A stretch of 64,000 nt of DNA from DATKWD01 sp035529695. GTDB taxonomy: Bacteria > Actinomycetota > Acidimicrobiia > Acidimicrobiales > Salinilacustritrichaceae. The stretch lies in NCBI GenBank assembly GCA_035529695.1, contig DATKWD010000108.1:36679-100678 (forward strand). The letters run 5' to 3'. A program made the translations under genes and the position numbers. Shown here piece by piece: positions 7,921 through 15,985 of this stretch; the stretch's first letter is position 1; each line of letters starts with the position of its first letter. The notes below the pieces were generated by a model that did not search any database, was not told where the DNA came from, and worked only from the letters and a program-made list of their open reading frames with translations.

Positions 7921-9507
7921 TCATCCGATCCGCATCACCCGGGCGGGATAGCCGGTCGCTCCCGACGGGAAGGGGGCAGCCCGTTCGTCGGTCTGCGTGA
8001 CGCCCTCGCCGTCGGTCGCTCGGGCCTCGACGACGTACTCGCCGGGTCCGACATCCCACTCGAACAGCCATTGCCGCCAGGTGTCATCGCCGGGCACCCC
8101 GGCCAGCTGCGCCTCTTGCCACGATCCGCCATCGACGCGGACCTCGACCTTCGAGATGCCGATGTGGGGTGCCCAGGCCACCCCGGCCAGCGCGACCTTC
8201 CCTGCCGGGGCCGCGCCCCGGGGCGTATCGATCCGGCACTGGGTCCTCACGGGCGCGATCTCGACCCACCCACGCTTGACCCAGTACTGGTCGAAGTCGT
8301 CGAAGGTCGCCAACTCGAGCTCGCTCAGCCACTTGGTCGCCGACACATAGCCGTAGAGACCGGGCACGATCATGCGGACCGGGAAACCGTGGACCACCGG
8401 AAGGGGCTCGCCGTTCATGCCGACGGCGAGGATGGCGTCGCGATCACGGGTCTGTGCCACCGGGAAACCGCACGTGTACCCGTCGACCGAGCGTCCGACG
8501 AGCTGGGTCGCGTTCGGATCGACCCCGGCGTCGTCGAGAATGCGGTCGATGCGGGTTCCGAGCCAGCGGGCGTTGCCGACGAGGCCGCCGCCGACCTCGT
8601 TCGACACGCAGCTGATGGTGACATCGACCTCGTCCATCGGCATTGCGAGGATGTCGTCGTAGGTGAAGTCGAGCTCCTGGTCGACCATTCCCTTCACCCG
8701 CAACCGCCACGACGCCGGGTCGACCTGCGGGATCGTGAGCGCGGTGTCGATCCGGTAGAAGTCGCTGTTGGGCGTGACGAACGACGACAGGCCGTCGATG
8801 CCGAAATCGACGTCGCCGGGCAGTGGCGCCGCGGGACGATCGGCCGCGGTGAGCCGAACCTGCTCGCGCGCCTTTTCAGCCGAGAACCGGTCGCGAAGAC
8901 GTCGACCACCGGCGGCGAGGACCATCGCCGCGACCGCTGCCGCGCCGGCAAACCCCAGGAAGACCCGCCGCTCGGCCTCACCCGCGCCGGGGACCGAACG
9001 GTGAGAGCCGCGCGGTTGAGCTGCGGCGCCTTCGTCGGGAGCAAGGAACAACAGGACCCGAAGCGTCGCGATCCCGGCGACGACAGCGAAGACCAGTGGA
9101 ATGACTGCGGCGGGCGTGCCGTCTGCGAGCCGCGCCGACGCGAAGATGCCCAGCACGCCGAACCCGACGAAACCCACGTCGCCGACGAGCCGGTTCTCCG
9201 CGGCCTTGCGTCCGAGCGCCGAACCGATCAACAACGCGATCAAGGTCGTGCCGATCACCAGGGCGGGCTTGTCGTTCCGACCGAAGACGGCGATGGCCTG
9301 GCGAGCGAGGTCGCCGGGAGTGAAATCGATGACCATGTCACCGACGGCGACGACCGGCGACGGTGCGCCCTCGATCAGCCCTGAGAGGAACTCGCCCGTC
9401 GCCAGGGCAGCCGCGACCGCGACCACCCCGGACAGGCGAGGCCAGACCCGGTCAGCAGCGGCAACATCCACCGACACAGTGTCCCGCACGACTGCCGCCG
9501 AACCCAC
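7921..9507 (-). CDS. Membrane-anchored molybdopterin-dependent oxidoreductase (sulfite-oxidase-like)
   Basis: The 528-residue protein has about five hydrophobic segments in its first 220 residues, then an oxidoreductase molybdopterin-binding domain. The probable molybdenum-ligand cysteine is in VTISCVSNEVGGGLVGNARWLG near residue 310, followed by the family's GYTCGFPV and PVRMIVPGLYGYVSATKWL segments. A C-terminal Ig-like dimerisation domain (Mo-co_dimer type) closes the protein. It likely places the Moco domain outside the membrane as a sulfite/sulfoxide-type oxidoreductase; the substrate is not evident. The start is the GTG at 9507; no clear Shine-Dalgarno is visible. Confidence 0.9.
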   Translation of the reverse strand: MGSAAVVRDTVSVDVAAADRVWPRLSGVVAVAAALATGEFLSGLIEGAPSPVVAVGDMVIDFTPGDLARQAIAVFGRNDKPALVIGTTLIALLIGSALGRKAAENRLVGDVGFVGFGVLGIFASARLADGTPAAVIPLVFAVVAGIATLRVLLFLAPDEGAAAQPRGSHRSVPGAGEAERRVFLGFAGAAAVAAMVLAAGGRRLRDRFSAEKAREQVRLTAADRPAAPLPGDVDFGIDGLSSFVTPNSDFYRIDTALTIPQVDPASWRLRVKGMVDQELDFTYDDILAMPMDEVDVTISCVSNEVGGGLVGNARWLGTRIDRILDDAGVDPNATQLVGRSVDGYTCGFPVAQTRDRDAILAVGMNGEPLPVVHGFPVRMIVPGLYGYVSATKWLSELELATFDDFDQYWVKRGWVEIAPVRTQCRIDTPRGAAPAGKVALAGVAWAPHIGISKVEVRVDGGSWQEAQLAGVPGDDTWRQWLFEWDVGPGEYVVEARATDGEGVTQTDERAAPFPSGATGYPARVMRIG

Positions 9508-9546
9508 GTGCTGACCATGACGAAGTCCTGAACAATCGCGTAGTGC

Positions 9547-11646
9547 TCAGGTCTCGGCTGCTGCGAGGAACTCCGGCAACGGTCGCTCGTGCACGATGGC
9601 CAGACGCTTGGTCGCCCGGGTGAGCGCGACGTACAACGCCCGGGCGCCCTGCATCTCTCCCTCGAGGATGGCCGCCGGCTCGACCACGACCGAGGCATCG
9701 AGCTCGAGTCCCTTGACGAGACCGACCGGGACGAGCGTCACGTCGGCCGCCAGGCCGCGACGGCTCGCATGCCCGATCTCGATGCCGCGCAGCGCGAAGC
9801 CCTGCTCGACGTCGGCGACCATCGAACCCGCAACGATCACCGCGACCGATCCGACCCCGACCGCCTCGTGCTCGCGGAGGGCAGTGTCGATGACCGTCTC
9901 GATGAGGTTCTCCGTCGAGATGACCTGCGGTGGATCGCCTTGTTGGCGAACCGGGCGGGGAGGCTCGAGCCCCGGCGCCGCGACGCGGAGTACGCGAGCT
10001 GCCAGCTCCATGTTGGGCGCCGGGATCCGGTACCCGATGCTGAGCTCGGCGCGCTTCGGCTCGCGACGTGACGGCAGGTGCTCGAGGATCTCGTGCCAGT
10101 CCTGATGTGCCCATGCGCCGGTCGACTGGGCGATGTCGCCGACCACGGTCATCGATCCGTTCAGCGAACGGCGGTTCAGCATCCTCAGCTGCATCGGCGA
10201 CAGATCCTGGGCCTCGTCGACCACGATGTGGCCGTAGGTCCGCACGGCATCGGCGCCGTGCATCCGGCGGCGACGAGGTGTCGGCCCGAGGACCGCCCTC
10301 GCCTCGTCGAGCAGGGGGGCGTCGTCGGAGGTGAAGACCGGCTGGTCGGGATGCGAGACCCGGGGCCGGAACAGTGCCGCCTGCTCGTCGGGGTCGATCC
10401 GCCGGCCGGCCGCCGAGGCGAGCAGGGCAGGCGACCCGAACAGGTCGTTGAGCAGCTGCGCGGGGGTGAGCACCGGCCACATCCACTCGAGCGCCTCGAT
10501 GATCTCGGGAAGCCTGCGAGTCCTGGCCCGCACTTCACTCGCAGGGAGGTCGTCCCGACCGCTGGCGGCCAGCTCGGCGAAGAAGGCGTCCTCGACGTGG
10601 CGGCGCCCGGCGTTGTGGCCCCGAGACCGACGACGAGCCTCGGCCACCACCCGCTCGCTCGCCTCGACGGTGAGGGTGAGGTGTTGGAGCCCGTAGCCGA
10701 TCCTGAGGTCGCTTCGAAGGGCCCGCTTCCGATCGCGAATGGCACGCGCAAGCACCTGGACCATTCGCAGATCGCCTTTGATCCGCGACGCCTCGGGCTC
10801 GTCACGACCGGTGATCGACACGTCGTCGACGAGGTCGTCGAAGACAGCCAACTCGACCCCCGCCTCGCCGAGGCTCGGAAGGACCTGCTCGATGTAGCCG
10901 AGGAACAGCCGGTTCGGCCCGACCACCAGCACCCCCTGGCCTTCGAGCGGGAACCGGTGGGTGTACAGCAGGTACGCCGCGCGGTGGAGCGCGACCACGG
11001 TCTTGCCCGTGCCCGGGCCGCCCTGCACCACCATCACGCCCGGGAGAGGGGCGCGAATGATCTCGTCCTGCTCGCCCTGGATGGTGGCCACGATGTCGCC
11101 GAGCTGCCCGGTGCGGGCCGTCTCGAGCGAGCGGATCAGGGTGCCCTGGCCGGTCACGGTGGTCCCGGCGTCGACCACGCCGTACTGACCGCCGACCTCG
11201 GATCCTTCACCGAACAGCTCGTCTTCGATGTCGATCAGGTTGCGGCCGCGGCTCGCGAAGTGGCGACGACGGACCAGTCCCATGTGCTGACGGCCCGTGG
11301 CCCGGTAGAACGGCTCGGCCACCGGCGCCCGCCAGTCGACCACGACCGGTTCCATGGCATCGTCGGCGACGGCGAGTCGACCGATGTAGAAGCTGTCTCC
11401 GCCCTCGTCCTGGCGGAGGTCGATGCGCCCGAACACCAGGGTGTGGTCGCCGAGGTGCAGATCGCTGAGGCGGCTGGCGATGTTGCCCTCGATCATGTCG
11501 CGCTCCCAGCGCGCCTGCTCGGTCCCGCCCTTCCCGACCTCGACCATGCTGCGGAGCCGCTTCGCCGAGTCGCGGGACGACTCGAGGCAGCGATACGCAT
11601 GGTCGACATAGGCCTGCTCGGCCGCCAGATCGGGATGTGGTGCCAT
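9547..11646 (-). CDS. helD: HelD-type RNA polymerase-associated ATPase/helicase
   Basis: At 699 residues this is the size of actinobacterial (class II) HelD, a UvrD-like superfamily 1 ATPase that removes stalled RNA polymerase from DNA; the related HelR confers rifamycin tolerance. An N-terminal helical arm is followed by the family segment VVDWRAPVAEPFYRA near residue 100, Walker A GGPGTGKTVVALHRAAYLLYTHR near 210, the Walker B VVDEAQDLSPMQLRML near 475, and C-terminal helicase motifs ending in ALTRATKRLAI. The start is the ATG at 11646. A TAGTGT hexamer on the minus strand (11689-11694) would give a leader of about 36 bases. I see no rifamycin-associated 19-bp element upstream. Confidence 0.92.
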   Translation of the reverse strand: MAPHPDLAAEQAYVDHAYRCLESSRDSAKRLRSMVEVGKGGTEQARWERDMIEGNIASRLSDLHLGDHTLVFGRIDLRQDEGGDSFYIGRLAVADDAMEPVVVDWRAPVAEPFYRATGRQHMGLVRRRHFASRGRNLIDIEDELFGEGSEVGGQYGVVDAGTTVTGQGTLIRSLETARTGQLGDIVATIQGEQDEIIRAPLPGVMVVQGGPGTGKTVVALHRAAYLLYTHRFPLEGQGVLVVGPNRLFLGYIEQVLPSLGEAGVELAVFDDLVDDVSITGRDEPEASRIKGDLRMVQVLARAIRDRKRALRSDLRIGYGLQHLTLTVEASERVVAEARRRSRGHNAGRRHVEDAFFAELAASGRDDLPASEVRARTRRLPEIIEALEWMWPVLTPAQLLNDLFGSPALLASAAGRRIDPDEQAALFRPRVSHPDQPVFTSDDAPLLDEARAVLGPTPRRRRMHGADAVRTYGHIVVDEAQDLSPMQLRMLNRRSLNGSMTVVGDIAQSTGAWAHQDWHEILEHLPSRREPKRAELSIGYRIPAPNMELAARVLRVAAPGLEPPRPVRQQGDPPQVISTENLIETVIDTALREHEAVGVGSVAVIVAGSMVADVEQGFALRGIEIGHASRRGLAADVTLVPVGLVKGLELDASVVVEPAAILEGEMQGARALYVALTRATKRLAIVHERPLPEFLAAAET

Positions 11647-11688
11647 CGTGTCCGTTCGATTGCCAGGTCCGGCAACAGGGAACCGACC

Positions 11689-11694
11689 ACACTA
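11689..11694 (-). promoter_or_regulatory. Possible -10 of helD
   Basis: TAGTGT on the minus strand, placing transcription start near 11682. Confidence 0.35.
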
Positions 11695-11704
11695 CCGGCC
11701 CGAA

Positions 11705-11769
11705 CCCCGGGCATCTGCGGGGCAGAACCGACGCTCACGTGTCCACAACGCACCACAGATGCCCCGGGG
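11705..11769. repeat. Inverted repeat between helD and the patatin gene
   Basis: CCCCGGGCATCTG at 11705-11717 is mirrored by CAGATGCCCCGGGG at 11756-11769, with one extra base in the right arm. It lies in the divergent promoter region, so it could be an operator or a hairpin in either transcript. Confidence 0.6.
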
Positions 11770-11796
11770 CGCCCTCTGGAGGGGTGCCATGATGAG

Positions 11797-12738
11797 GTGG
11801 TGACGACGTTCGGGCTGGTGCTGGGGGCCGGCGGCGTCGTCGGCAGCGCGTACCACGCCGCGACGCTCACGGCGCTGGCCGAGGTCGGCATCGATGCCCG
11901 CGACGCATCGTTGATCGTCGGCACGTCGGCCGGATCGGGCACCGGCGCGGTGGTCCGCGCCGGATTCCCGCCCGCCGATCTGACGAACCGTCTGCTGGGC
12001 ATGCCCGTGAGCGCGGAAGCAGCGGCGATCGTCGAACGCACCGGCGGGCCACCGACGATCCCGATGAGGCCACGGCCGTTCTCCCGCCCACCGGTGCCCT
12101 CGTCGCTCGGCATGGCCATGCGGAACTGGCGGCATCCCGGCAAGGTGATCACCGGCCTTCTTCCCCGCGGCACGGTGCCGACCGGCGTCATCTCCGAGAG
12201 CATCGATCTGCTGTACGACGACCTCCCGTGGCCCGAAGATCCGCTGTGGGTGTGTGCGGTTCGACTGGACAACGGCGAACTCCGGGTCTTCGGCCGGGAC
12301 GACGTCGACGCGTCGATCGGCACCGCGGTGCGCGCTTCGTCGGCCATTCCGGGGTTCTTCGAGCCGGTCGTGCACCGGGGTACGTCCTATGTCGACGGCG
12401 GCCTTCGGTCGCCCACCAATGCGGACCTGCTGGCCGAACTGGCGCTGGCCGTGGTCATCATCGTCTCCCCGATGTCAGCGACATCGGGGGGTCAGCGAGC
12501 CGGCGGACTGAGCTCGCGGCCGATCCACAGTCGCCGTCTCAGCTCGGAGGTGGCGACACTGCGTGCGCACGGCGTCGAGGTGGTGACGGTTCAGCCCACC
12601 GCCGACGACGTCGCCGTGATGGGACGCAACGCCATGGACGCAAGCCGGCGCGAACCGGTGGCCAACCAGGCGTTGGCGACGGCCAGAGCACGATTCGACG
12701 ACCCCCGGATCGCCGAGATCCTCGACGAACTTCGCTGA
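11797..12738 (+). CDS. Patatin-like phospholipase
   Basis: The 313-residue protein has the patatin oxyanion-hole motif GAGGVVGSAYH at its N-terminus, the nucleophile-elbow GTSAGS (Ser about residue 49), and the catalytic DGG in SYVDGGLRSPTNADL near residue 205. These complete the Ser-Asp dyad of bacterial patatin-like serine lipases/acylhydrolases. No signal peptide or membrane segment is seen, so it is probably cytosolic. The start is GTG 11797 (or the adjacent GTG 11800), preceded by GGAGGGG at 11778-11784; two nearby ATGs are out of frame. Confidence 0.88.
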   Translation: MVTTFGLVLGAGGVVGSAYHAATLTALAEVGIDARDASLIVGTSAGSGTGAVVRAGFPPADLTNRLLGMPVSAEAAAIVERTGGPPTIPMRPRPFSRPPVPSSLGMAMRNWRHPGKVITGLLPRGTVPTGVISESIDLLYDDLPWPEDPLWVCAVRLDNGELRVFGRDDVDASIGTAVRASSAIPGFFEPVVHRGTSYVDGGLRSPTNADLLAELALAVVIIVSPMSATSGGQRAGGLSSRPIHSRRLSSEVATLRAHGVEVVTVQPTADDVAVMGRNAMDASRREPVANQALATARARFDDPRIAEILDELR

Positions 12739-12741
12739 GGA

Positions 12742-12774
12742 AGCACCCGCTGGGGCCTGCTCGGTCGGGGTGCT
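12742..12774 (+). terminator. Possible terminator after the patatin gene
   Basis: AGCACCC (12742-12748) pairs with GGGTGCT (12768-12774) just after the stop codon. No U-run follows, so strength is uncertain. Confidence 0.35.
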
Positions 12775-12859
12775 CGCCGACCTCTTCGACCTTCAGGACC
12801 ACCCGGGGCGCGGCGTCCTCGACCGAGCGGCGCATTCCCTCCCGGCCCTGCGAGCCGGG

Positions 12860-12865
12860 TACCGT
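12860..12865 (+). promoter_or_regulatory. Leaderless -10 of hemE
   Basis: TACCGT eight bases before the GTG start at 12874. Confidence 0.5.
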
Positions 12866-12873
12866 CGGCCGAC

Positions 12874-13914
12874 GTGGCCCCACCTGTCGACGCACCGTTT
12901 CTCGCTGCATGCCGAAACGAGCCAACCGACCGTGTGCCCGTCTGGTTCATGCGCCAGGCCGGGCGGTCATTGCCCGAGTACCACCGAGTCAGGGGCGAGG
13001 GATCGATCCTCGACGCCATCGCCGACCCCGAACGCTCGATCGAGATCACGCTCCAGCCGGTGCGGCGCTACGGCGTCGATGCCGCCATCCTCTACAGCGA
13101 CATCGTCGTACCGGTGGCAGCCATCGGGTTCGGCGTCGACGTGACCCCGGGCGTCGGTCCGACCGTCGAGCAGCCCTTCAGCGAGCGCGCCGATCTCGAC
13201 CGTCTCCGCCGACTCGATCCCGACACCGACACGCCCTACGTGCTCGAGACCATCCGCGGTCTGGTCGAGGAGTTGGGCGACACCCCGCTCATCGGCTTCG
13301 CCGGGGCTCCGTTCACCGTCGCCAGCTATCTGATCGAAGGTGCGCCGAGCCGCACGTACGGCAAGACCAAGGCGATGCTGCACGGAGAGCCGGCGCTCTT
13401 CGCCGCGCTCCTCGACCGCCTCGCCGACCTTGCCATCGATTCGTTGGTCAGCCAGATCGAGGCGGGGGTGAGCGCCGTCCAGCTCTTCGACAGCTGGGCG
13501 GGTGCACTGTCGCCCGACGTGTACGAGGCCGCAGTGCTTCCGTCAACCCAGAAGGTGTTCGAGGCCGTCGCTTCCTACGGCGTGCCCCGCATCCACTTCG
13601 GTGTCGGCACCGGAGAACTGCTCTCGTTGATGAGCGATACCGGCGCCGATGTCATCGGAGTCGACTGGCATGTGCCGATCGATGTCGCGCGCGAGCGTGT
13701 CCGGGGCAAGCCGGTCCAGGGCAACCTGGACCCTGCGGTCTGTCTGGCTCGTTGGGAGGTCGTGGCCGAGCGCACACGCGACGTGTTGGCCCGGATCGGC
13801 GGCGAGCCCGGCCACGTCTTCAACCTCGGTCACGGCGTCACGCCCGACATCGACCCGTCGATTCTCGAGAAGATCGTCGAACTCGTGCACACCGAGGGCC
13901 GCGCCGGACGCTGA
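12874..13914 (+). CDS. hemE: Uroporphyrinogen decarboxylase
   Basis: HemE removes four acetate carboxyls from uroporphyrinogen III to give coproporphyrinogen III in the cytosol. The 346-residue product has the usual length and the family signatures VPVWFMRQAGRSLPEY (substrate-binding Arg, residues about 21-36), LIGFAGAPFTVASYLIEG, and GNLDPAVC; an HGVTP motif lies near the C-terminus. It starts with GTG at 12874 and is followed two bases later by hemY, so the two are translationally close in one operon. chdC at 62 kb supplies another step of the route. Confidence 0.97.
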   Translation: MAPPVDAPFLAACRNEPTDRVPVWFMRQAGRSLPEYHRVRGEGSILDAIADPERSIEITLQPVRRYGVDAAILYSDIVVPVAAIGFGVDVTPGVGPTVEQPFSERADLDRLRRLDPDTDTPYVLETIRGLVEELGDTPLIGFAGAPFTVASYLIEGAPSRTYGKTKAMLHGEPALFAALLDRLADLAIDSLVSQIEAGVSAVQLFDSWAGALSPDVYEAAVLPSTQKVFEAVASYGVPRIHFGVGTGELLSLMSDTGADVIGVDWHVPIDVARERVRGKPVQGNLDPAVCLARWEVVAERTRDVLARIGGEPGHVFNLGHGVTPDIDPSILEKIVELVHTEGRAGR

Positions 13915-13916
13915 CG

Positions 13917-15278
13917 ATGGCTCGACTCGCCGTGATCGGAGCCGGCATCGCCGGCCTTGCCGCCGCCTACGAAGGCCAGCGGCAGCAGCTCGACACCGTC
14001 GTGTTCGAGGCAAGTGACCGGGTCGGCGGGAAGATCCACGCGTCCACCTTCGCCGGGCAGCTCGTCGACGAGGCAGCCGATGCGTTCCTGGCCCGAGTTC
14101 CCTGGGCGGTCGAGCTCTGCGACGAGCTCGGACTGACCCCTCGCCTGACCGAGCCGGCGGCCCGGTCAGCGTTCGTCTGGAGTCGCGGTGAGCTGCGACG
14201 GCTGCCCGCGTCGCAGCTCCTCGGGGTCCCCACCGACCTCGACGAGCTCGCCGCCACCGGCATCGTGTCGGACGAGGGCGTCGAGCGAGCACGCGAGGAC
14301 CTCGATCGGGGCGATCCTGCCCCGGAGGGCGATCCGAGCATCGGTGCGTTCGTCCGTGACCGACTCGGCGACGAGGTCGTCGATCGACTCGTCGGACCGC
14401 TCGTCGGCGGAATCAATGCCGGTGACGTCGACCGGCTCTCGCTCAGGGGATCCGCTGCGCAGATCGCCGGAGCCGCGGATCGTGGCGGAAGCCTCATCGC
14501 AGCAGCCAGGGCCATTCGAGCCGGTGCGACCGCCCAGCCGACCGCCCCGGTCTTCCATGCGCCCCTGGGCGGCATGACCGAACTCGTCGATGCACTCCGT
14601 CGCAGCTGCGGATCAACGGTGGCGATCCGCACCGGCACGCCGGTCAGCCGACTGCGCCCGACCGCAGCGGGCTGGCTCGTGGGTGACGAACCCGAAGCCT
14701 TCGACCACGTGGTGGTCGCCGTCCCGGCCCGCGTCGCAGCCGAACTCGTGGCCCGGGCAGCCGAGGCCGCATCGATCCTCTCGCACATCGACTACGCGTC
14801 GGTCGCCATGGTGAGCCTGGCGTTCGAACCGAGCTCACTCGGGCACGAACTCGACGGCAGCGGGTTCCTCGTGCCGGCGATCGAGGGTCGCTTCGTCACC
14901 GCGTGCTCGTTCGCCTCGTCGAAATGGGCGCATCTCGGATCGAGCGACACCGCCATCCTGCGCGTGTCTGCGGGACGCGACGGCGACACCGAACTGGCGA
15001 CGGACCTCGACGACGCCACGCTGTCGAGGAAGGTCCTGTCCGATCTCGACGACTTCCTCGGGATCGATGCACCGCCGATCGCGACGCGGGTCAGCCGCTG
15101 GCCCGAGTCGCTCCCGCAGTACCGCCCCGGCCACCTCGACCGGATCGACGACCTCGATGCATCGGTCGGCGCGGACCTGCCGGGCGTGTGCGTGGTCGGC
15201 GCCGCGCTGCGCGGTCTCGGCATTCCAGCCTGCATCCAGCAGGGTCGCGAGGCCGTCCGCCGAATGGTCGCTCGCTGA
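13917..15278 (+). CDS. hemY: Coproporphyrinogen III / protoporphyrinogen oxidase (HemY/CgoX type)
   Basis: This 453-residue FAD enzyme oxidises a porphyrinogen by six electrons to a porphyrin. The N-terminal dinucleotide-binding motif VIGAGIAGLAAAYEG and the GGKIHAS segment are visible, with family features such as GPLVGGINAGDVDRLSL in the middle and the C-terminal GVCVVGAALRGLGIPACIQQGREAV FAD-contact region. Because the window also encodes a ChdC-type decarboxylase (61872..62555), the enzyme probably acts on coproporphyrinogen III (CgoX) rather than protoporphyrinogen IX. It starts two bases after hemE. Confidence 0.92.
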   Translation: MARLAVIGAGIAGLAAAYEGQRQQLDTVVFEASDRVGGKIHASTFAGQLVDEAADAFLARVPWAVELCDELGLTPRLTEPAARSAFVWSRGELRRLPASQLLGVPTDLDELAATGIVSDEGVERAREDLDRGDPAPEGDPSIGAFVRDRLGDEVVDRLVGPLVGGINAGDVDRLSLRGSAAQIAGAADRGGSLIAAARAIRAGATAQPTAPVFHAPLGGMTELVDALRRSCGSTVAIRTGTPVSRLRPTAAGWLVGDEPEAFDHVVVAVPARVAAELVARAAEAASILSHIDYASVAMVSLAFEPSSLGHELDGSGFLVPAIEGRFVTACSFASSKWAHLGSSDTAILRVSAGRDGDTELATDLDDATLSRKVLSDLDDFLGIDAPPIATRVSRWPESLPQYRPGHLDRIDDLDASVGADLPGVCVVGAALRGLGIPACIQQGREAVRRMVAR

Positions 15279-15331
15279 GGTCGCGCGTGGACATTCCGTC
15301 GGCGATCGCATACAACCGCCATGTGGAATCG

Positions 15332-15979
15332 ATGCGGTCACGCCGAACGCCGGTCGTGCTCGCCCTCGTCGCCGTTCTGCTCGCGGGCGTCGTGGTGTTC
15401 CAGGCTGCGGCCAGCGCCGACGTCGAGGTGCGACTCGGTGACGCAGCCGCGCAGGCGCTCGACGAGGCACCCGATGTGCGGGCCACCGAGCCCGACCGCG
15501 AAGTCGCCCGAATCGCCATCGGCTCGAACGGCGCGAGGAACCTCCCGGTGCCCGAGGCGGCCCCGGCCGATCCCTACGCTCCGACCCCCGAGGTCCGCCA
15601 CGGCACCCTCGAGATCCCGGCCATCGGGCTGTCGCAGCCGCTCTTCGAGGGCGTGACGCTCACGGCCATCAACCGCGGACCCAGCCACTGGCCGGGGACG
15701 GCGATGCCCGGCGAGTTGGGAAACGTGGTCGTTGCCGGACACCGCACGACGTTCACCCGACCCTTCTGGGACCTTCAGCTGCTCGAGCCCGGCGACGAGC
15801 TGGTGTTCACGACCGACGCGGGCCGTTTCGTGTATGTGCTCGATTCGATCGAGATCGTGAACCCCGAAGACATCCACATCGTGACGCAGCGCTACGCACA
15901 CACGGCGACGTTGTTCGCCTGCCACCCGCGGGGCTCGGCACGTGAGCGCATCGTCGGACACTTCACGCTGGCCGACTGA
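15332..15979 (+). CDS. Class E-type sortase
   Basis: The 215-residue protein begins with an uncleaved signal/anchor (RRTPVVLALVAVLLAGVVVF) and carries the sortase barrel. The catalytic His is in NVVVAGHRTTF near residue 135, the Cys in ATLFACHPRGS near residue 197, and the Arg six residues on in GSARERIVGHF. Sortases join proteins with a C-terminal sorting signal to the cell wall; no such substrate is seen in this window. ATG 15332 places the membrane segment at the N-terminus. GTG 15287, which has GAGG seven bases upstream, is a credible longer start. It lies between hemY and lnt in one direction. Confidence 0.88.
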   Translation: MRSRRTPVVLALVAVLLAGVVVFQAAASADVEVRLGDAAAQALDEAPDVRATEPDREVARIAIGSNGARNLPVPEAAPADPYAPTPEVRHGTLEIPAIGLSQPLFEGVTLTAINRGPSHWPGTAMPGELGNVVVAGHRTTFTRPFWDLQLLEPGDELVFTTDAGRFVYVLDSIEIVNPEDIHIVTQRYAHTATLFACHPRGSARERIVGHFTLAD

Positions 15980-15985
15980 ACCACG

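Noticed and set aside
10078..11796. Plus-strand extension of the patatin frame, antisense to helD
   Set aside because: It is non-coding by composition and the patatin domain begins at GTG 11797.
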